Assembly (NCBI GenBank): GCA_900322035.1
Contig: ONYL01000004.1
Span: 1-64,000 of the forward strand
Source: an uncultured Prevotella sp.
GTDB lineage: Bacteria > Bacteroidota > Bacteroidia > Bacteroidales > Bacteroidaceae
DNA length: 64,000 nt
Direction: 5' to 3'
A program made the translations under genes and the position numbers. Positions 1-8,961 of the stretch are shown here, piece by piece. Under the pieces are notes generated by a model. It was not told the DNA's origin. It did not search any database and saw nothing but the letters and a program-made list of their open reading frames with translations. The stretch's first letter is position 1. Each line of letters starts with the position of its first letter.

Positions 1-60
1 GGACTATACGAAATGAAACAACATATCCAATCCACGGAAATATCCATTGAACCTAAATAA
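1..60 (+). CDS. possible 3' end of a gene cut by the window edge
   Basis: Frame 1 is open from the first base to a TAA at 58-60 and would encode the last 19 residues of a plus-strand protein. It is too short to assign to a family. It could equally be non-coding sequence that happens to be open, because only 60 bases are visible. Confidence 0.2.
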   Translation, partial: GLYEMKQHIQSTEISIEPK

Positions 61-126
61 TACGAAAAAGAGGATGAACCAGAATTTTGATACACCCTCC
101 TTCTTTTATTAGCCTGCAACCGGTGA

Positions 127-570
127 TTACTCCTGGTCTTTGCGGTCGTCTACGTTGTCACCCTCAGTGGGCGAAAGCACAGACTTGAAATCCTTGTATC
201 CATACTCTACAAGGATGTTGTACCATTGCAGGAGCTTCTTGATATCGCTGTCGTGCACACGATCCTGATCGAAATTGGGCAGCACCTCCGAGAAGTAATC
301 GCGGAGTTCCTTGCTGGAGCACTTCTTGTAGTTGATCGAGGCCTTCTTGCCCTCTTCCTTCTTGCTCAGATTGTCAAGCACCTGCCACAGAGGCACATCC
401 TCTGCATCCGTATACATGGCGATGTCGGCCAGCGACGTCACGCGGTCGGTAGCAAAAGCCGGCATACGGTGACGCTTGGCATCGAGCGATTCCACAATGA
501 GATTCATCTTACCGCGGCTCACCATCTTGTAAAGTCCTGGCTTGCCGGCTATAGAAAGAATTGTTTCCAT
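127..570 (-). CDS. DUF5606 family protein
   Basis: A 147-residue protein of the DUF5606 family, conserved in Bacteroidetes and without a known biochemical role. It opens with a compact beta-rich region (residues 1-50, motif SIAGKPGLYK near residue 6) followed by a charged helical part and an acidic C-terminus. There is no signal peptide or membrane segment, so it is probably cytoplasmic. It lies 8 bases downstream of coaE on the same strand and is probably the last gene of the nusB-yajC-ybbR-coaE run. Family recognition is from sequence resemblance; the function is unknown. Confidence 0.8.
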   Translation of the reverse strand: METILSIAGKPGLYKMVSRGKMNLIVESLDAKRHRMPAFATDRVTSLADIAMYTDAEDVPLWQVLDNLSKKEEGKKASINYKKCSSKELRDYFSEVLPNFDQDRVHDSDIKKLLQWYNILVEYGYKDFKSVLSPTEGDNVDDRKDQE

Positions 571-578
571 TTACTTTA

Positions 579-1142
579 TTACTTATCGTTGATTTGTTTT
601 AAAAGTTCTATTATCTGTCGGTGGAGATCCCTGCCGTCATTCACGACGACATAATTGCTGCGTTTCTCCACTTCCTGCTGAGCCATCTGCCTTCCTATCC
701 ATTCCATTGCCCCGGCTCGGGATATGCCGTCGCGCTCCATCACTCTGCGGATTCGCACTTCGAGCGGTGCCGACACACAGACGATCTTGTCGAAATGCAC
801 ACGCCGGCAGAATCCGCTGTCGAAAAGGATGGCACTCTCCAGCCAGTCCAGTCCCGACGAAAGAAAGTCGGCGGCCACAGCCGGATGCACGATCTCGTCG
901 ACAGCCAACTTGTTGGCTTCTGAGGCAAGAATGAATTTGGCAAGAACACTCTTCTGCAACACATGGTCGATATAGACTCCTTCGCCAACAAGCCGGCGGA
1001 GTTTCTCTTGGAGCCTTTCGGAGTGGGCCATCAGGCGCTTGGCCCCTGCGTCGCAGTCGTATACACCTATGCCATAGTCGGCCAACAGCCGGCAGAAGTA
1101 GCTCTTGCCACTCCCTATCCCACCAGTGACAGCTATCTTCAT
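579..1142 (-). CDS. coaE: dephospho-CoA kinase
   Basis: Catalyses the last step of coenzyme A synthesis, ATP-dependent phosphorylation of the 3'-hydroxyl of dephospho-CoA, in the cytoplasm. The P-loop GGIGSGKS is at residues 7-14, directly after the first strand. The 187-residue length is close to the family norm. The start codon overlaps the stop of the upstream ybbR gene (ATGA, bases 1139-1142), which suggests translational coupling. DUF5606 follows at once downstream. Confidence 0.95.
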   Translation of the reverse strand: MKIAVTGGIGSGKSYFCRLLADYGIGVYDCDAGAKRLMAHSERLQEKLRRLVGEGVYIDHVLQKSVLAKFILASEANKLAVDEIVHPAVAADFLSSGLDWLESAILFDSGFCRRVHFDKIVCVSAPLEVRIRRVMERDGISRAGAMEWIGRQMAQQEVEKRSNYVVVNDGRDLHRQIIELLKQINDK

Positions 1143-2122
1143 GGCTGCTCAATGAGATAATCCACCTGCTTGAGTTCCAGTTGTGCCTTGGAGACGAATT
1201 TAGGAACCGACTGCAAATAGACATTACACTTGTCCGACGGATGGGCCATCAGCTCCTTATAGTCCGCCACCACAGTGAACTGGTCTGGCTTGACAAGATT
1301 ATACTGGCTGACCCCCACCACGAAGCGCACGTAGACACGTTGGGGGAATGTGCGCAGGATCTTTCCCTCGGGCATGTTTACAGCCTTGACCGGCACCTCT
1401 ACGCGCCCTTCTGTGAGAATGTCGGGAAGGATGCGGAGCTTCACCGTTGAAGGTATAAACTTGGCTCCGGGGATCTGCTTCAACTTGACGGTCACTTCGG
1501 TTGTGTCGTAGATGTTTCGCAAGCGTATCACCTCGGTCTGAACAGTCTTCAAACTGTCCAAAAGCCGTTTGCTGGCATAGACTACAACCCGCGAGGGTAT
1601 AGCCACGACCTGAGAGATGTAATAGTCGCGCGAAGCCGAGAAACTGCCATTCACCGTTATGGGAATCTGTCGACGCAATCCATAATTGAAATAGAATTGC
1701 AACCGGTCGGGCTTCACCGCAGTAATGCGCGACGAACTGTAGAGACGCTGATAGATCATCTTTTGCAAGTCGGCGGCCGGAACGGCTCCCGTGAGCGTCT
1801 CTTGGTTGGCATAAGTGGAGAAAGGCACGTTGATGGACTTAATGAGGTGGCCATATTCGTAGGTGGCCAGCGTATAGCCCTTGTCGCGCACCGTCACTCT
1901 CACCGTGTCGGCCATTGGCGTGGTGATGATGGCATTCTTAGGCACTCCGGTGAGCTGCACGGGAATACAGTATTCCATCTCGTAGGTCTCGTTGAGTGCC
2001 ATGAGAAGCCAGAACACTCCGCTAAGGGCGAGAAAGAACAAAAAAATCAGAAACTCTTTGTTCACGATGGCGAACATAGTGCTTCTGACTATTTTACGCA
2101 GGCGCTGCCATCCACCTTTCAT
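1139..2122 (-). CDS. YbbR-like (CdaR-type) membrane-anchored protein
   Basis: A 327-residue protein with a short basic N-terminus, one membrane segment (about residues 24-43) and a large beta-rich extracytoplasmic region resembling YbbR repeats. In Firmicutes, YbbR/CdaR controls the diadenylate cyclase CdaA. In Bacteroidetes the role is not settled, and no cdaA lies beside it here. It sits 11 bases downstream of yajC and overlaps coaE by 4 bases, so it is part of the same transcript. The family is fairly sure; the function is inferred only by analogy. Confidence 0.8.
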   Translation of the reverse strand: MKGGWQRLRKIVRSTMFAIVNKEFLIFLFFLALSGVFWLLMALNETYEMEYCIPVQLTGVPKNAIITTPMADTVRVTVRDKGYTLATYEYGHLIKSINVPFSTYANQETLTGAVPAADLQKMIYQRLYSSSRITAVKPDRLQFYFNYGLRRQIPITVNGSFSASRDYYISQVVAIPSRVVVYASKRLLDSLKTVQTEVIRLRNIYDTTEVTVKLKQIPGAKFIPSTVKLRILPDILTEGRVEVPVKAVNMPEGKILRTFPQRVYVRFVVGVSQYNLVKPDQFTVVADYKELMAHPSDKCNVYLQSVPKFVSKAQLELKQVDYLIEQP

Positions 2123-2133
2123 GGGCCGCGTCG

Positions 2134-2457
2134 TTAAGCGTTTTGAGATTGAGAAGTCGCGTTGGCGAAGACGTAGCCTTTATCTACAGTGATGACAACA
2201 CCACGTGCGACTTCCACCTCTACGGTGTTGGAGGCATTGTCGATGCGTTTCACTGTACCATAGATACCACCGCCGGTGACGACCTTCGTGCCCTCGCTAA
2301 GGGCATTCTGAAACTTGCGTATCTCTTTCTGGCGCTTCTGCTGAGGACGGATCATAAACCACCACATGATGGCAAAGATCAGCACCATCATCACGATAAA
2401 TCCCCAACCGCCTCCTGCACCTTGCTGGGCCTGGGCAGCCAAAATCAATTCTGTCAT
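2134..2457 (-). CDS. yajC: Sec translocon accessory subunit YajC
   Basis: A 107-residue single-span inner-membrane protein that associates with SecDF and the SecYEG translocon. It shows a short Gly-rich lead, a hydrophobic segment at about residues 19-36, and then the family signature FMIRPQQKRQKE followed by a small KOW-like beta domain (GGIYGTV). Length and layout are typical. It lies between nusB and ybbR on the minus strand. Confidence 0.93.
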   Translation of the reverse strand: MTELILAAQAQQGAGGGWGFIVMMVLIFAIMWWFMIRPQQKRQKEIRKFQNALSEGTKVVTGGGIYGTVKRIDNASNTVEVEVARGVVITVDKGYVFANATSQSQNA

Positions 2458-2489
2458 AATAGCTTTTACTTTTTTATGTTATATATGTT

Positions 2490-3503
2490 TTAACCGTTAT
2501 CTCTTGCACTGCCATTCTCTGTCTCGGCATCTTCTTCATGGTGATGCTGGAGAAAGTTCTGATGGCGGATGTGCGGATCGCCCAATGGCTTAAACATCTT
2601 GTGGGTCCTCACGAGGAACTGCGAGATGGCATCAAGCATGCCATTGATGTAGCGGGCACTGTTGGGCGTGCTGTAGTATTGAGCCAGCGACACATATTCG
2701 TTGATGGTCACGCTAACGGGAATGTTGGGCATGGTGAGCATCTCGGCTATGGCAATCTGCATGATCACCACATCCATATAGGCCAACCGGTTGAAATCCC
2801 AATTGCGGCTGGCATCGCTCATATAATGCTGGTACTGCTCGGCGTTGAGAATTGTGGCGCGGAAGAGATTGATGGCGAAGTCGCGGTCTTCCTCATCCCT
2901 AAATTCGGGAAGCAGCTCCTGATCGGCCTTGTTGGCGGGATCAAAGCGCTTGATGGTTTTCAGCACAAAGGTATCAACAATGAACTTGTCGTCGTTCCAG
3001 TAGAGACTCTTCTCCTCCAACACATTGTCAAGCTCCTCATTGTCCTGAACAAGTTGCCGGTACAACTTACGCCACACCTCGCGGTCGGTCTCATAGTCGT
3101 CGGTTTCGTCGGCCATATAGTCCTTATAGGTCTGGCTCTGTTCAATCTGATCGCAGAGCTTTCTGACGAACTCAAGATCGTCGTCCCACGAATACTTTTG
3201 ACTTTCTATGAACTCGCGCAGCATCTTATTGGATTCGAGCTGAACGGCAAATTTATTTTCACAGAATCTTGATGAAGGTTTTTCGGTTCCTTCCCTCTCG
3301 GCACGCTTGCCCAACACCTCCACTCTTCGGCGCTCCTCTTGAGTGACGGCGACTATCAACTGGAGAAGATAGTTGTAAAGATGATAACCCTTTGAAAGAC
3401 TGAAAAGCAACTCTTTCTCAGCCTGGGGCAGATCTTTCCCGTTTTGATAGTATGCGTAGGTTAACTGAACGATCTTAATACGTATTAATTCCCTATTAAT
3501 CAT
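2490..3503 (-). CDS. nusB: transcription antitermination factor NusB, long form
   Basis: NusB binds boxA RNA with NusE (S10) and supports processive transcription of rRNA operons. The N-terminus has the first NusB helix (NRELIRIKIVQLTYAYY), and residues about 245-305 carry the conserved C-terminal half (VSVTINEYVSLAQYYS ... ARYINGMLD). Between them is a long charged helical insertion, making 337 residues against about 130-160 in the classic protein. Long versions are usual in Bacteroidetes. It is the first gene of the minus-strand run and has its own promoter at 3538-3569. The C-terminus is acidic and His-rich. Confidence 0.88.
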   Translation of the reverse strand: MINRELIRIKIVQLTYAYYQNGKDLPQAEKELLFSLSKGYHLYNYLLQLIVAVTQEERRRVEVLGKRAEREGTEKPSSRFCENKFAVQLESNKMLREFIESQKYSWDDDLEFVRKLCDQIEQSQTYKDYMADETDDYETDREVWRKLYRQLVQDNEELDNVLEEKSLYWNDDKFIVDTFVLKTIKRFDPANKADQELLPEFRDEEDRDFAINLFRATILNAEQYQHYMSDASRNWDFNRLAYMDVVIMQIAIAEMLTMPNIPVSVTINEYVSLAQYYSTPNSARYINGMLDAISQFLVRTHKMFKPLGDPHIRHQNFLQHHHEEDAETENGSARDNG

Positions 3504-3537
3504 ACCTGGCTTAAAACTTGATTGTACATATTCACTG

Positions 3538-3569
3538 CAAATTTAGGTATTTTTCCTTATCCGCACAAG
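3538..3569 (-). promoter_or_regulatory. Bacteroidetes-type promoter of nusB
   Basis: Read on the minus strand there is a -7 element TAAATTTG (3545-3538) and, 20 bases upstream, CTTG (3569-3566), one base off the TTTG -33 consensus. Transcription would start about 10 bases further on, giving a short leader before the nusB ATG at 3503. Confidence 0.55.
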
Positions 3570-3605
3570 AAAACTTACTTAAAATAAAGTTTTTTTTGAT
3601 TAATC

Positions 3606-3636
3606 TTTGCCGTTTGATGGAAAAGTGGTAACTTTG
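3606..3636 (+). promoter_or_regulatory. Bacteroidetes-type promoter of rplY operon
   Basis: TTTG at 3606-3609, 19 bases, then TAACTTTG at 3629-3636: an exact fit to the Bacteroidetes -33/-7 consensus. The leader to the rplY ATG at 3716 is about 70 bases. Confidence 0.7.
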
Positions 3637-3715
3637 CACCGCTTTTCGTGAGCGCACGTCTCGTGTGATGGCGAATTAAGGCACAAAGTTTCAACTTAAT
3701 TTAGAGTAACACAAC

Positions 3716-4351
3716 ATGAAAGAGATTAATGTTACAGGTCAGAAGCGTACAGACCTTGGAAAGAAAGCTTCTAAAGAATTGCGTAAGGAGGGATTTGTTC
3801 CCTGCAACCTCTATGGCGAGAAGAAAGGTGAGGACGGCAAGCCCGTTGCCAAGGCTTTCGCAGTGTCGATGAGCGACCTCCGCAAGCTCGTCTACACTCC
3901 CCACATCTATGTGATCAACCTCGATATTGAAGGCGAGCACCACACAGCTATCCTCAAGGAACTTCAGTTCCACCCCGTGACCGACGCGCTGCTGCACGTT
4001 GACTTCTATGAGGTGAACGATACCAAGCCTATCACCATTGGTATTCCCGTGAAGCTTGTTGGTCTGGCTCAGGGTGTCCGCGACGGTGGTCGTATGAACC
4101 TCTCTATCCGCAAGATCAATGTCACTGCTCCCTATCAGCAGATTCCCGAGCACCTCGATGTCGACGTTACCAGTCTGAAGCTCGGTAAGAGCATCAAGGT
4201 TGGCCAGCTCTCATTCGAAGGCCTTGAGCTCGCTACACCGAAGGACGTTGTCGTTTGCTCCGTGAAGATGACCCGTCAGGCCGCCACGGCTGCTGCATCT
4301 GCTGCAGACACTGACGCCACAGGTGACGAAGCCGCTCCCGCAGCCGAATAA
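3716..4351 (+). CDS. rplY: 50S ribosomal protein L25/Ctc
   Basis: The 5S-rRNA-binding ribosomal protein in its long (Ctc/TL5) form. The N-terminal L25 beta-barrel covers about residues 1-95 (GQKRTDLGKKASKELRKEG near the start, LHVDFYEV near 97-104), followed by the second TL5-type domain to about residue 190. The last ~25 residues are an Ala-rich acidic tail. The length of 211 fits the long form. It starts an operon with pth, the S4 gene and purN, the next gene beginning 2 bases after its stop. Confidence 0.95.
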   Translation: MKEINVTGQKRTDLGKKASKELRKEGFVPCNLYGEKKGEDGKPVAKAFAVSMSDLRKLVYTPHIYVINLDIEGEHHTAILKELQFHPVTDALLHVDFYEVNDTKPITIGIPVKLVGLAQGVRDGGRMNLSIRKINVTAPYQQIPEHLDVDVTSLKLGKSIKVGQLSFEGLELATPKDVVVCSVKMTRQAATAAASAADTDATGDEAAPAAE

Positions 4352-4353
4352 TC

Positions 4354-4926
4354 ATGGACAAGTTTTTGATTTGTGGGCTGGGTAATCCTGGTGATGAATA
4401 CGCTGGAACCCGCCACAATACAGGATTTATGGTATTGGACGCTTTTGCAAAGGCGTCCAATATTCATTTTGAGGACAAGCGTTATGGCTTTGTTGCCCAA
4501 ACGAGCATCCGCGGCCGCAAGTTGTTTCTGCTCAAGCCGACTACGTTTATGAATCTCAGCGGCAATGCCGTGCGCTATTGGCTCGACAAGGAAAATATCG
4601 ACCAAAGCCGTCTGCTCGTCATCAGCGACGACGTGGCACTGCCCCTTGGAGCGTTCCGCCTTCGCAAGTCGGGCAGCAATGGTGGGCACAACGGCCTGGG
4701 TCACATCATCCAGCTCATTGGCGAGAACTATGCCCGGCTCAGAGTGGGAATCGGCAACACTTATCCGCGCGGCGGACAAATCGACTGGGTGTTGGGCCAC
4801 TACAGTGAGGAGGAGATGAAGACGCTGCAGCCCACGCTCGAATTGGGCGGAAAAATTATTGAGAGCTTCGTGCTTCAAGGCATCGACGCGACGATGAACC
4901 AATACAACAAATTAGGAAAGAAATAA
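4354..4926 (+). CDS. pth: peptidyl-tRNA hydrolase
   Basis: Releases tRNA from peptidyl-tRNA dropped by stalled ribosomes. Typical Pth marks are GLGNPGDEYAGTRHNTGF at residues 8-25, which contains N11 and the catalytic H21, then KPTTFMNLSG and the SNGGHNGL loop. 190 residues is the usual length. It follows rplY, a pairing common in bacteria. Its stop overlaps the next start in TAATG (bases 4924-4928), so the downstream gene is probably translated by re-initiation. Confidence 0.96.
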   Translation: MDKFLICGLGNPGDEYAGTRHNTGFMVLDAFAKASNIHFEDKRYGFVAQTSIRGRKLFLLKPTTFMNLSGNAVRYWLDKENIDQSRLLVISDDVALPLGAFRLRKSGSNGGHNGLGHIIQLIGENYARLRVGIGNTYPRGGQIDWVLGHYSEEEMKTLQPTLELGGKIIESFVLQGIDATMNQYNKLGKK

Positions 4927-5354
4927 TGGCAGAAAGCGCAAGAATAGACCGATGGCTGTGGGCCGCACGCATCTTCAAGACTCGCAGCATTGCTGCCGAT
5001 GCCTGCAAGAACGGCAGGGTGACGATCGGCGGCATCAACGTGAAGCCTTCCCATGTGATCAAGCGTGGTGAGGTGATCAACGTGAAGAAACCGCCCATCA
5101 CCTATTCGTTCCGGGTGATCGATTGTATCGAGCAGCGGGTAGGCGCAAAGTTTCTTCCACAAGTATACGAGAATGTCACAGCCCCGCAGCAGTACGAACT
5201 GTTGGAGATGAGCCGCATCAGCGGCTTTGTCGACCGGGCACGCGGAACGGGCCGCCCCACAAAGAAAGAGCGGCGCGCACTCGACGCCTTCATCGACCCC
5301 GTGATGTTCGGGTTCGATGACTTTGACGACGATGACAACGAAAAAGAAAGGTAG
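4926..5354 (+). CDS. S4-domain RNA-binding protein (Hsp15-like)
   Basis: A 142-residue cytoplasmic protein with an N-terminal S4 RNA-binding fold (RIDRWLWAARIFKTRS at about residues 5-20, GRVTIGG, KPSHVIKRGEVI), like HslR/Hsp15, which binds 50S subunits carrying a stuck nascent chain. The C-terminus contains a basic stretch (GRPTKKERRALD) and ends in a run of Asp/Glu. The start overlaps the pth stop by one base. Position beside pth fits a shared role in ribosome rescue, which is an inference. Confidence 0.88.
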   Translation: MAESARIDRWLWAARIFKTRSIAADACKNGRVTIGGINVKPSHVIKRGEVINVKKPPITYSFRVIDCIEQRVGAKFLPQVYENVTAPQQYELLEMSRISGFVDRARGTGRPTKKERRALDAFIDPVMFGFDDFDDDDNEKER

Positions 5355-5359
5355 GACTT

Positions 5360-5929
5360 ATGCATCACTTGGCTATTTTTGTTTCGGGCAGCGGTACCAA
5401 CTGCGATAACATCATCCGCTATTTTGCTGACAGGCAGTCGGCCGACGTCTGCCTGGTGGTGAGCAACCGGGCCGACGCCTACGCCTTGGTACGCGCACAG
5501 CGGTTGGGTGTAGAGACGGCTGTCGTCGACAAGCAAGCGTTCAACGATCCTAAGGTCATGCTTCCACTGCTAAAGCGCCATAACATCGACTTTATCGTCT
5601 TGGCGGGTTTCCTGCTTTTCATCCCCGACTACATGATCGAGGCCTACCCCCACAGGATGATCAATCTGCACCCTGCCCTCCTGCCGAAATTTGGTGGAAA
5701 GGGAATGTGGGGCCACCACGTACATGAGGCGGTGAAAGCCGCAGGCGAGACGCAAACGGGAATGACGGTCCACTGGGTTTCGAAGGAGATTGACGGCGGG
5801 GAGATCATCGCACAATTCAGCACGCCTATCCTTCCTTCCGACACTATTGAAGACATCGCTGAGAAAGAGCATCTGCTTGAGATGGAACACTTTCCTGAAG
5901 TCATAGAAAAAACGCTGGAACAACTCTAA
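5360..5929 (+). CDS. purN: phosphoribosylglycinamide formyltransferase
   Basis: Third step of de novo purine synthesis: transfers formyl from 10-formyl-THF to GAR. The phosphate-binding loop SGSGTN is at residues 9-14. The active-site block INLHPALLP carries the catalytic Asn/His, and the EIDGGEII block holds the catalytic Asp region. 189 residues is the normal length. It is the last gene of the rplY operon. The 3' end of the gene itself forms the left arm of the terminator at 5907-5949. Confidence 0.95.
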   Translation: MHHLAIFVSGSGTNCDNIIRYFADRQSADVCLVVSNRADAYALVRAQRLGVETAVVDKQAFNDPKVMLPLLKRHNIDFIVLAGFLLFIPDYMIEAYPHRMINLHPALLPKFGGKGMWGHHVHEAVKAAGETQTGMTVHWVSKEIDGGEIIAQFSTPILPSDTIEDIAEKEHLLEMEHFPEVIEKTLEQL

Positions 5930-5949
5930 AAGCTGTTCCAGCGTTTTTT
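5907..5949. terminator. bidirectional intrinsic terminator between convergent genes
   Basis: A perfect 12-bp stem (AACGCTGGAACA at 5911-5922 against 5934-5945) is extended by AAAA/TTTT on its outer side, with an 11-base loop. Runs of A on the left and T on the right let it serve both purN (plus) and the outer membrane protein gene (minus). The left arm overlaps the last codons and the stop of purN. Confidence 0.88.
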
Positions 5950-5955
5950 CTTTCT

Positions 5956-8919
5956 TTATCCACCAAATCCCCCGAAGTGTCCTCCAGGACGAGGACCAGG
6001 GCCACCCGGACCCGGACCACGCATTCCAGGATGACGGAAGTCGGGACGGTGACCGTTGAACATAGCATTTCGAGCATCCTTTCCGCCAAAGATATTCAGG
6101 CGGTAGATGGCATGAAACATCACATAACTGTTGATGGCATTGTATTCTGTATCGCTTCGCTGCATCGCCGAGATCGTGCGCGAGAGGTTGCTCTGCTGGC
6201 TGAGCAGGTCGTAGAACTGCACGCTCAGCGTCAACGGCTTGCCCCGGAGGAAACTCTGGGAGAGCTGCAAGTTCCATATCAGCTCGTTGGTATTGAGCGA
6301 CGCATCGGAATAACCACGGCGGCTGTTCTCGTGGATGTCCGTGGCAAGTGACGTTCCCCAGGGTGCGGTCATGCTGAGGTTCACACCATAGGCAAACTGC
6401 CACACATCGCTATTGCTCGTCGTCTGCAGGTCGTTGCGCGAGTGGCGATAGTTGAGACTGCCGTCGAGTTCCACCTCCAACCACGAGTTGCGAAAACTTC
6501 CGGCCAAACGCTCATTCACAGAGAAATCCCGCGTGTTGTTCTTTTGTGCCGTAGCACTGCGGTCGAGGTTGACATAGCCCACATAGTTCTGATAGCTCAG
6601 CATGGTCGCCGTGTTGATGTTCCAGTAGCCTGTTGTGTCGAGGGCCGTATTGAACATCAGTCCACCGTTAACATTCCATTGGCCATTGATGTTCTGAGGC
6701 TGGGAAGTACGCCCACCGGTGGTCGGGTCGTAGGTCACCATATTGCTAATGCTGTTTCGGGTCGTGTTGAATCCCATCCATGTGGCCCATACCTGCTGAT
6801 AGTGGTTGACATTGTTGTTATTGTAGAAGAAGCGCAGCGACTGGGTGAAGGCCGGTTTCAACCCTGGATTGCCCTTGGTGATATTGAGCGGGTCGCTGTC
6901 GTCGGTAATGTCGAGCAGGTCGGTCATCGAAGGCTGCGACGTCGTGCCGCGGTAGTTCACGCGCAGGTTGCTCTGCTTGGAAAAACGATAGTGGAAATCG
7001 AGAGTCGGCGAGAAATTGGTGACATGTCTCACAGTATCGACTTTTACTCCCTGATAGTCTTGCATGAACTTCGTCATCTGCGGCTTCACCATTACGCCCA
7101 CGTTGAAGTTGAACTTGGGCTTCACCATGCGGAACATCACTTCCATGTCATGGGTATAGGTTTTGTATTGCGCATAACGACTGAGCGACTGGTCGTAGTA
7201 GCTGTCAAGCGGATGGCCGAGCGCGTTGAGATAGTTGTCCCACGTGCGGTATTTCGGTGTCAGGGCATCGAAATAGCTCTCTCCGAGATTGGAGAAGTCG
7301 TAGGTGGAACGCTCGCTCTTGTTGTATCCATATTCAAACCCATAGATGAACTGCAGGAAGGTAGACTTCCACAACGGTTCGGAATAGGTCAGCTCTACAG
7401 AATAGTTCCAGTTTTTTGTAGGCGTGAGATTATAGCGGTTGGTCTGGTAAGTAGAGTCCTGGCCAAGCACGTCTCTCAAAAGAAAGAGATGTACGTCATT
7501 GGTCGATAGGGCTGTATTTTTCGTGTCGGTATAGCTCACCTCAGAGAGCAGCGTGACGTTGCGTCCCTGCTGACTGAGCTTACGGTTGATTTGCAGCCGT
7601 CCTCCCACCATTTTCGACTCGCTGTAGCTCATGCTCATCTGCTTGCGCAGGTTCACCATGAGCGAGTCTTCGTTGAGCAGGGCCATGCTCTGCCCCGAGA
7701 GAGGATCGTCTACATATTTATAGGGATCGTCGTTGTAGCTGGCACTCTGTCCGAGCGAGAGTCCGTCGTTCTTAGTCCATCTCACTCGTGGCCGGAAGAG
7801 AATATTGGTCAGCGTGTCGGGATTCCACTCGACGCGGAAGCGGGCGTTCCATCGGTTTTCACGCGAATAGCTTTGTGAGGCGCTGTTGGAGAAGGCCCCC
7901 AAAGAGGTGATATAGTTCTCTGTGGCCGTGGTAGACCGGGTGTCGTTGTCACTATGATTCCATCTCACGCTGCCGTTTACCTTCAGCTTTCCCTTGTCTT
8001 CATAGTTCACGTTCACACCCGTCATCTTGGCCGCTGTGAGGCCGGTTCGCCCACGGCCGAACATTCCCCCCCGGCCGCCGAAGCCCATATCGTTGACATT
8101 GTTGAAATTGCCGAAAGCCATCACGCGCCAGTTGCCTTTGAAGTAGGCCCCCATCAGCTTGTCCGTATAGCGGCTCTGGCTGCCGACTCCCAAGTCGATG
8201 TTGGAGAACATGCCTTTGTTCATGCCTTTTTTCAAACCGAAGTCCAAAACAGTCTCCTCATTGCCGTCGTCAATACCGGTGACGCGTGTGAGATCACTCT
8301 TTTGGTCGTAGGCCTTGACATTCTGCACGATACTCGTCGGCAAATTCTTTAGCGTGGTTTTCGTGTCATCGGTAAAGAATTCCTTACCGTCGACCAATAT
8401 TTTCTTCACCTCCTTACCGTTGATCGTGATTTTTCCGTTGTCGCCCACTTGTGCACCCGGCAGACGCTTCACGAGTTCCTCGATAGTTGAACCCTCTGGG
8501 GTACGGTAGGCAGAGCTGTTGTAGACGAACGTATCCTCCTTCATCGTCACCTTCAAAGCCTGCGCAGTCACCACTGCGCCCTTGAGCATGACGGTCTCGC
8601 CGTTCATCACCACATTGCCCAGGTCAAAATCCTTGTTCTCACTGATTTTCAGTTTTTTTAAGGTTTTCTCGTAGCCCACCCCCGTGAAGCGTACCAGAAA
8701 GCTGCCGTTTTCCGGAGCCTGTATGGCAAAAGTGCCATCGTCCTTTGTTGTCATGCCGCCGACAAAGGTCGAGTCCTGCTTCAACAGCTGTACTGTTATG
8801 TAAGGTATAGGCTCCTTCGTGTCGCGGTCGATCAGCACACCTCTCACCGTTCGCGTCTGGGCCGTAGCCCCGGCTACCGCCACGAGAGCGAGGAGAAAGA
8901 TAAAAAAGATTTTTCTCAT
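5956..8919 (-). CDS. TonB-dependent-receptor-type outer membrane protein
   Basis: A large outer membrane beta-barrel protein of the Bacteroidetes outer-membrane-receptor type. I place the start at 8919 (MRKIFFIFLL), not at the upstream in-frame ATG at 8958, because it gives a clean signal peptide ending near ATAQ; the product is then 987 residues. After the signal comes a carboxypeptidase-regulatory-like domain (about 22-100), a plug-like region (TIEELVKRLPGAQVGDNG, VDGKEFF) and a long beta-barrel. The last ~34 residues form a Gly/Pro/Arg-rich tail beyond the barrel. No SusD partner is adjacent, so the ligand is unknown. Confidence 0.85.
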   Translation of the reverse strand: MRKIFFIFLLALVAVAGATAQTRTVRGVLIDRDTKEPIPYITVQLLKQDSTFVGGMTTKDDGTFAIQAPENGSFLVRFTGVGYEKTLKKLKISENKDFDLGNVVMNGETVMLKGAVVTAQALKVTMKEDTFVYNSSAYRTPEGSTIEELVKRLPGAQVGDNGKITINGKEVKKILVDGKEFFTDDTKTTLKNLPTSIVQNVKAYDQKSDLTRVTGIDDGNEETVLDFGLKKGMNKGMFSNIDLGVGSQSRYTDKLMGAYFKGNWRVMAFGNFNNVNDMGFGGRGGMFGRGRTGLTAAKMTGVNVNYEDKGKLKVNGSVRWNHSDNDTRSTTATENYITSLGAFSNSASQSYSRENRWNARFRVEWNPDTLTNILFRPRVRWTKNDGLSLGQSASYNDDPYKYVDDPLSGQSMALLNEDSLMVNLRKQMSMSYSESKMVGGRLQINRKLSQQGRNVTLLSEVSYTDTKNTALSTNDVHLFLLRDVLGQDSTYQTNRYNLTPTKNWNYSVELTYSEPLWKSTFLQFIYGFEYGYNKSERSTYDFSNLGESYFDALTPKYRTWDNYLNALGHPLDSYYDQSLSRYAQYKTYTHDMEVMFRMVKPKFNFNVGVMVKPQMTKFMQDYQGVKVDTVRHVTNFSPTLDFHYRFSKQSNLRVNYRGTTSQPSMTDLLDITDDSDPLNITKGNPGLKPAFTQSLRFFYNNNNVNHYQQVWATWMGFNTTRNSISNMVTYDPTTGGRTSQPQNINGQWNVNGGLMFNTALDTTGYWNINTATMLSYQNYVGYVNLDRSATAQKNNTRDFSVNERLAGSFRNSWLEVELDGSLNYRHSRNDLQTTSNSDVWQFAYGVNLSMTAPWGTSLATDIHENSRRGYSDASLNTNELIWNLQLSQSFLRGKPLTLSVQFYDLLSQQSNLSRTISAMQRSDTEYNAINSYVMFHAIYRLNIFGGKDARNAMFNGHRPDFRHPGMRGPGPGGPGPRPGGHFGGFGG

Positions 8920-8961
8920 TTGTTTGTTTATTGAATACGTGCCTTTTGACGAATTCACACG

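Noticed and set aside
4276..4902. 208-codon minus-strand ORF across rplY and pth
   Set aside because: Antisense to two well-supported housekeeping genes, without homology features.
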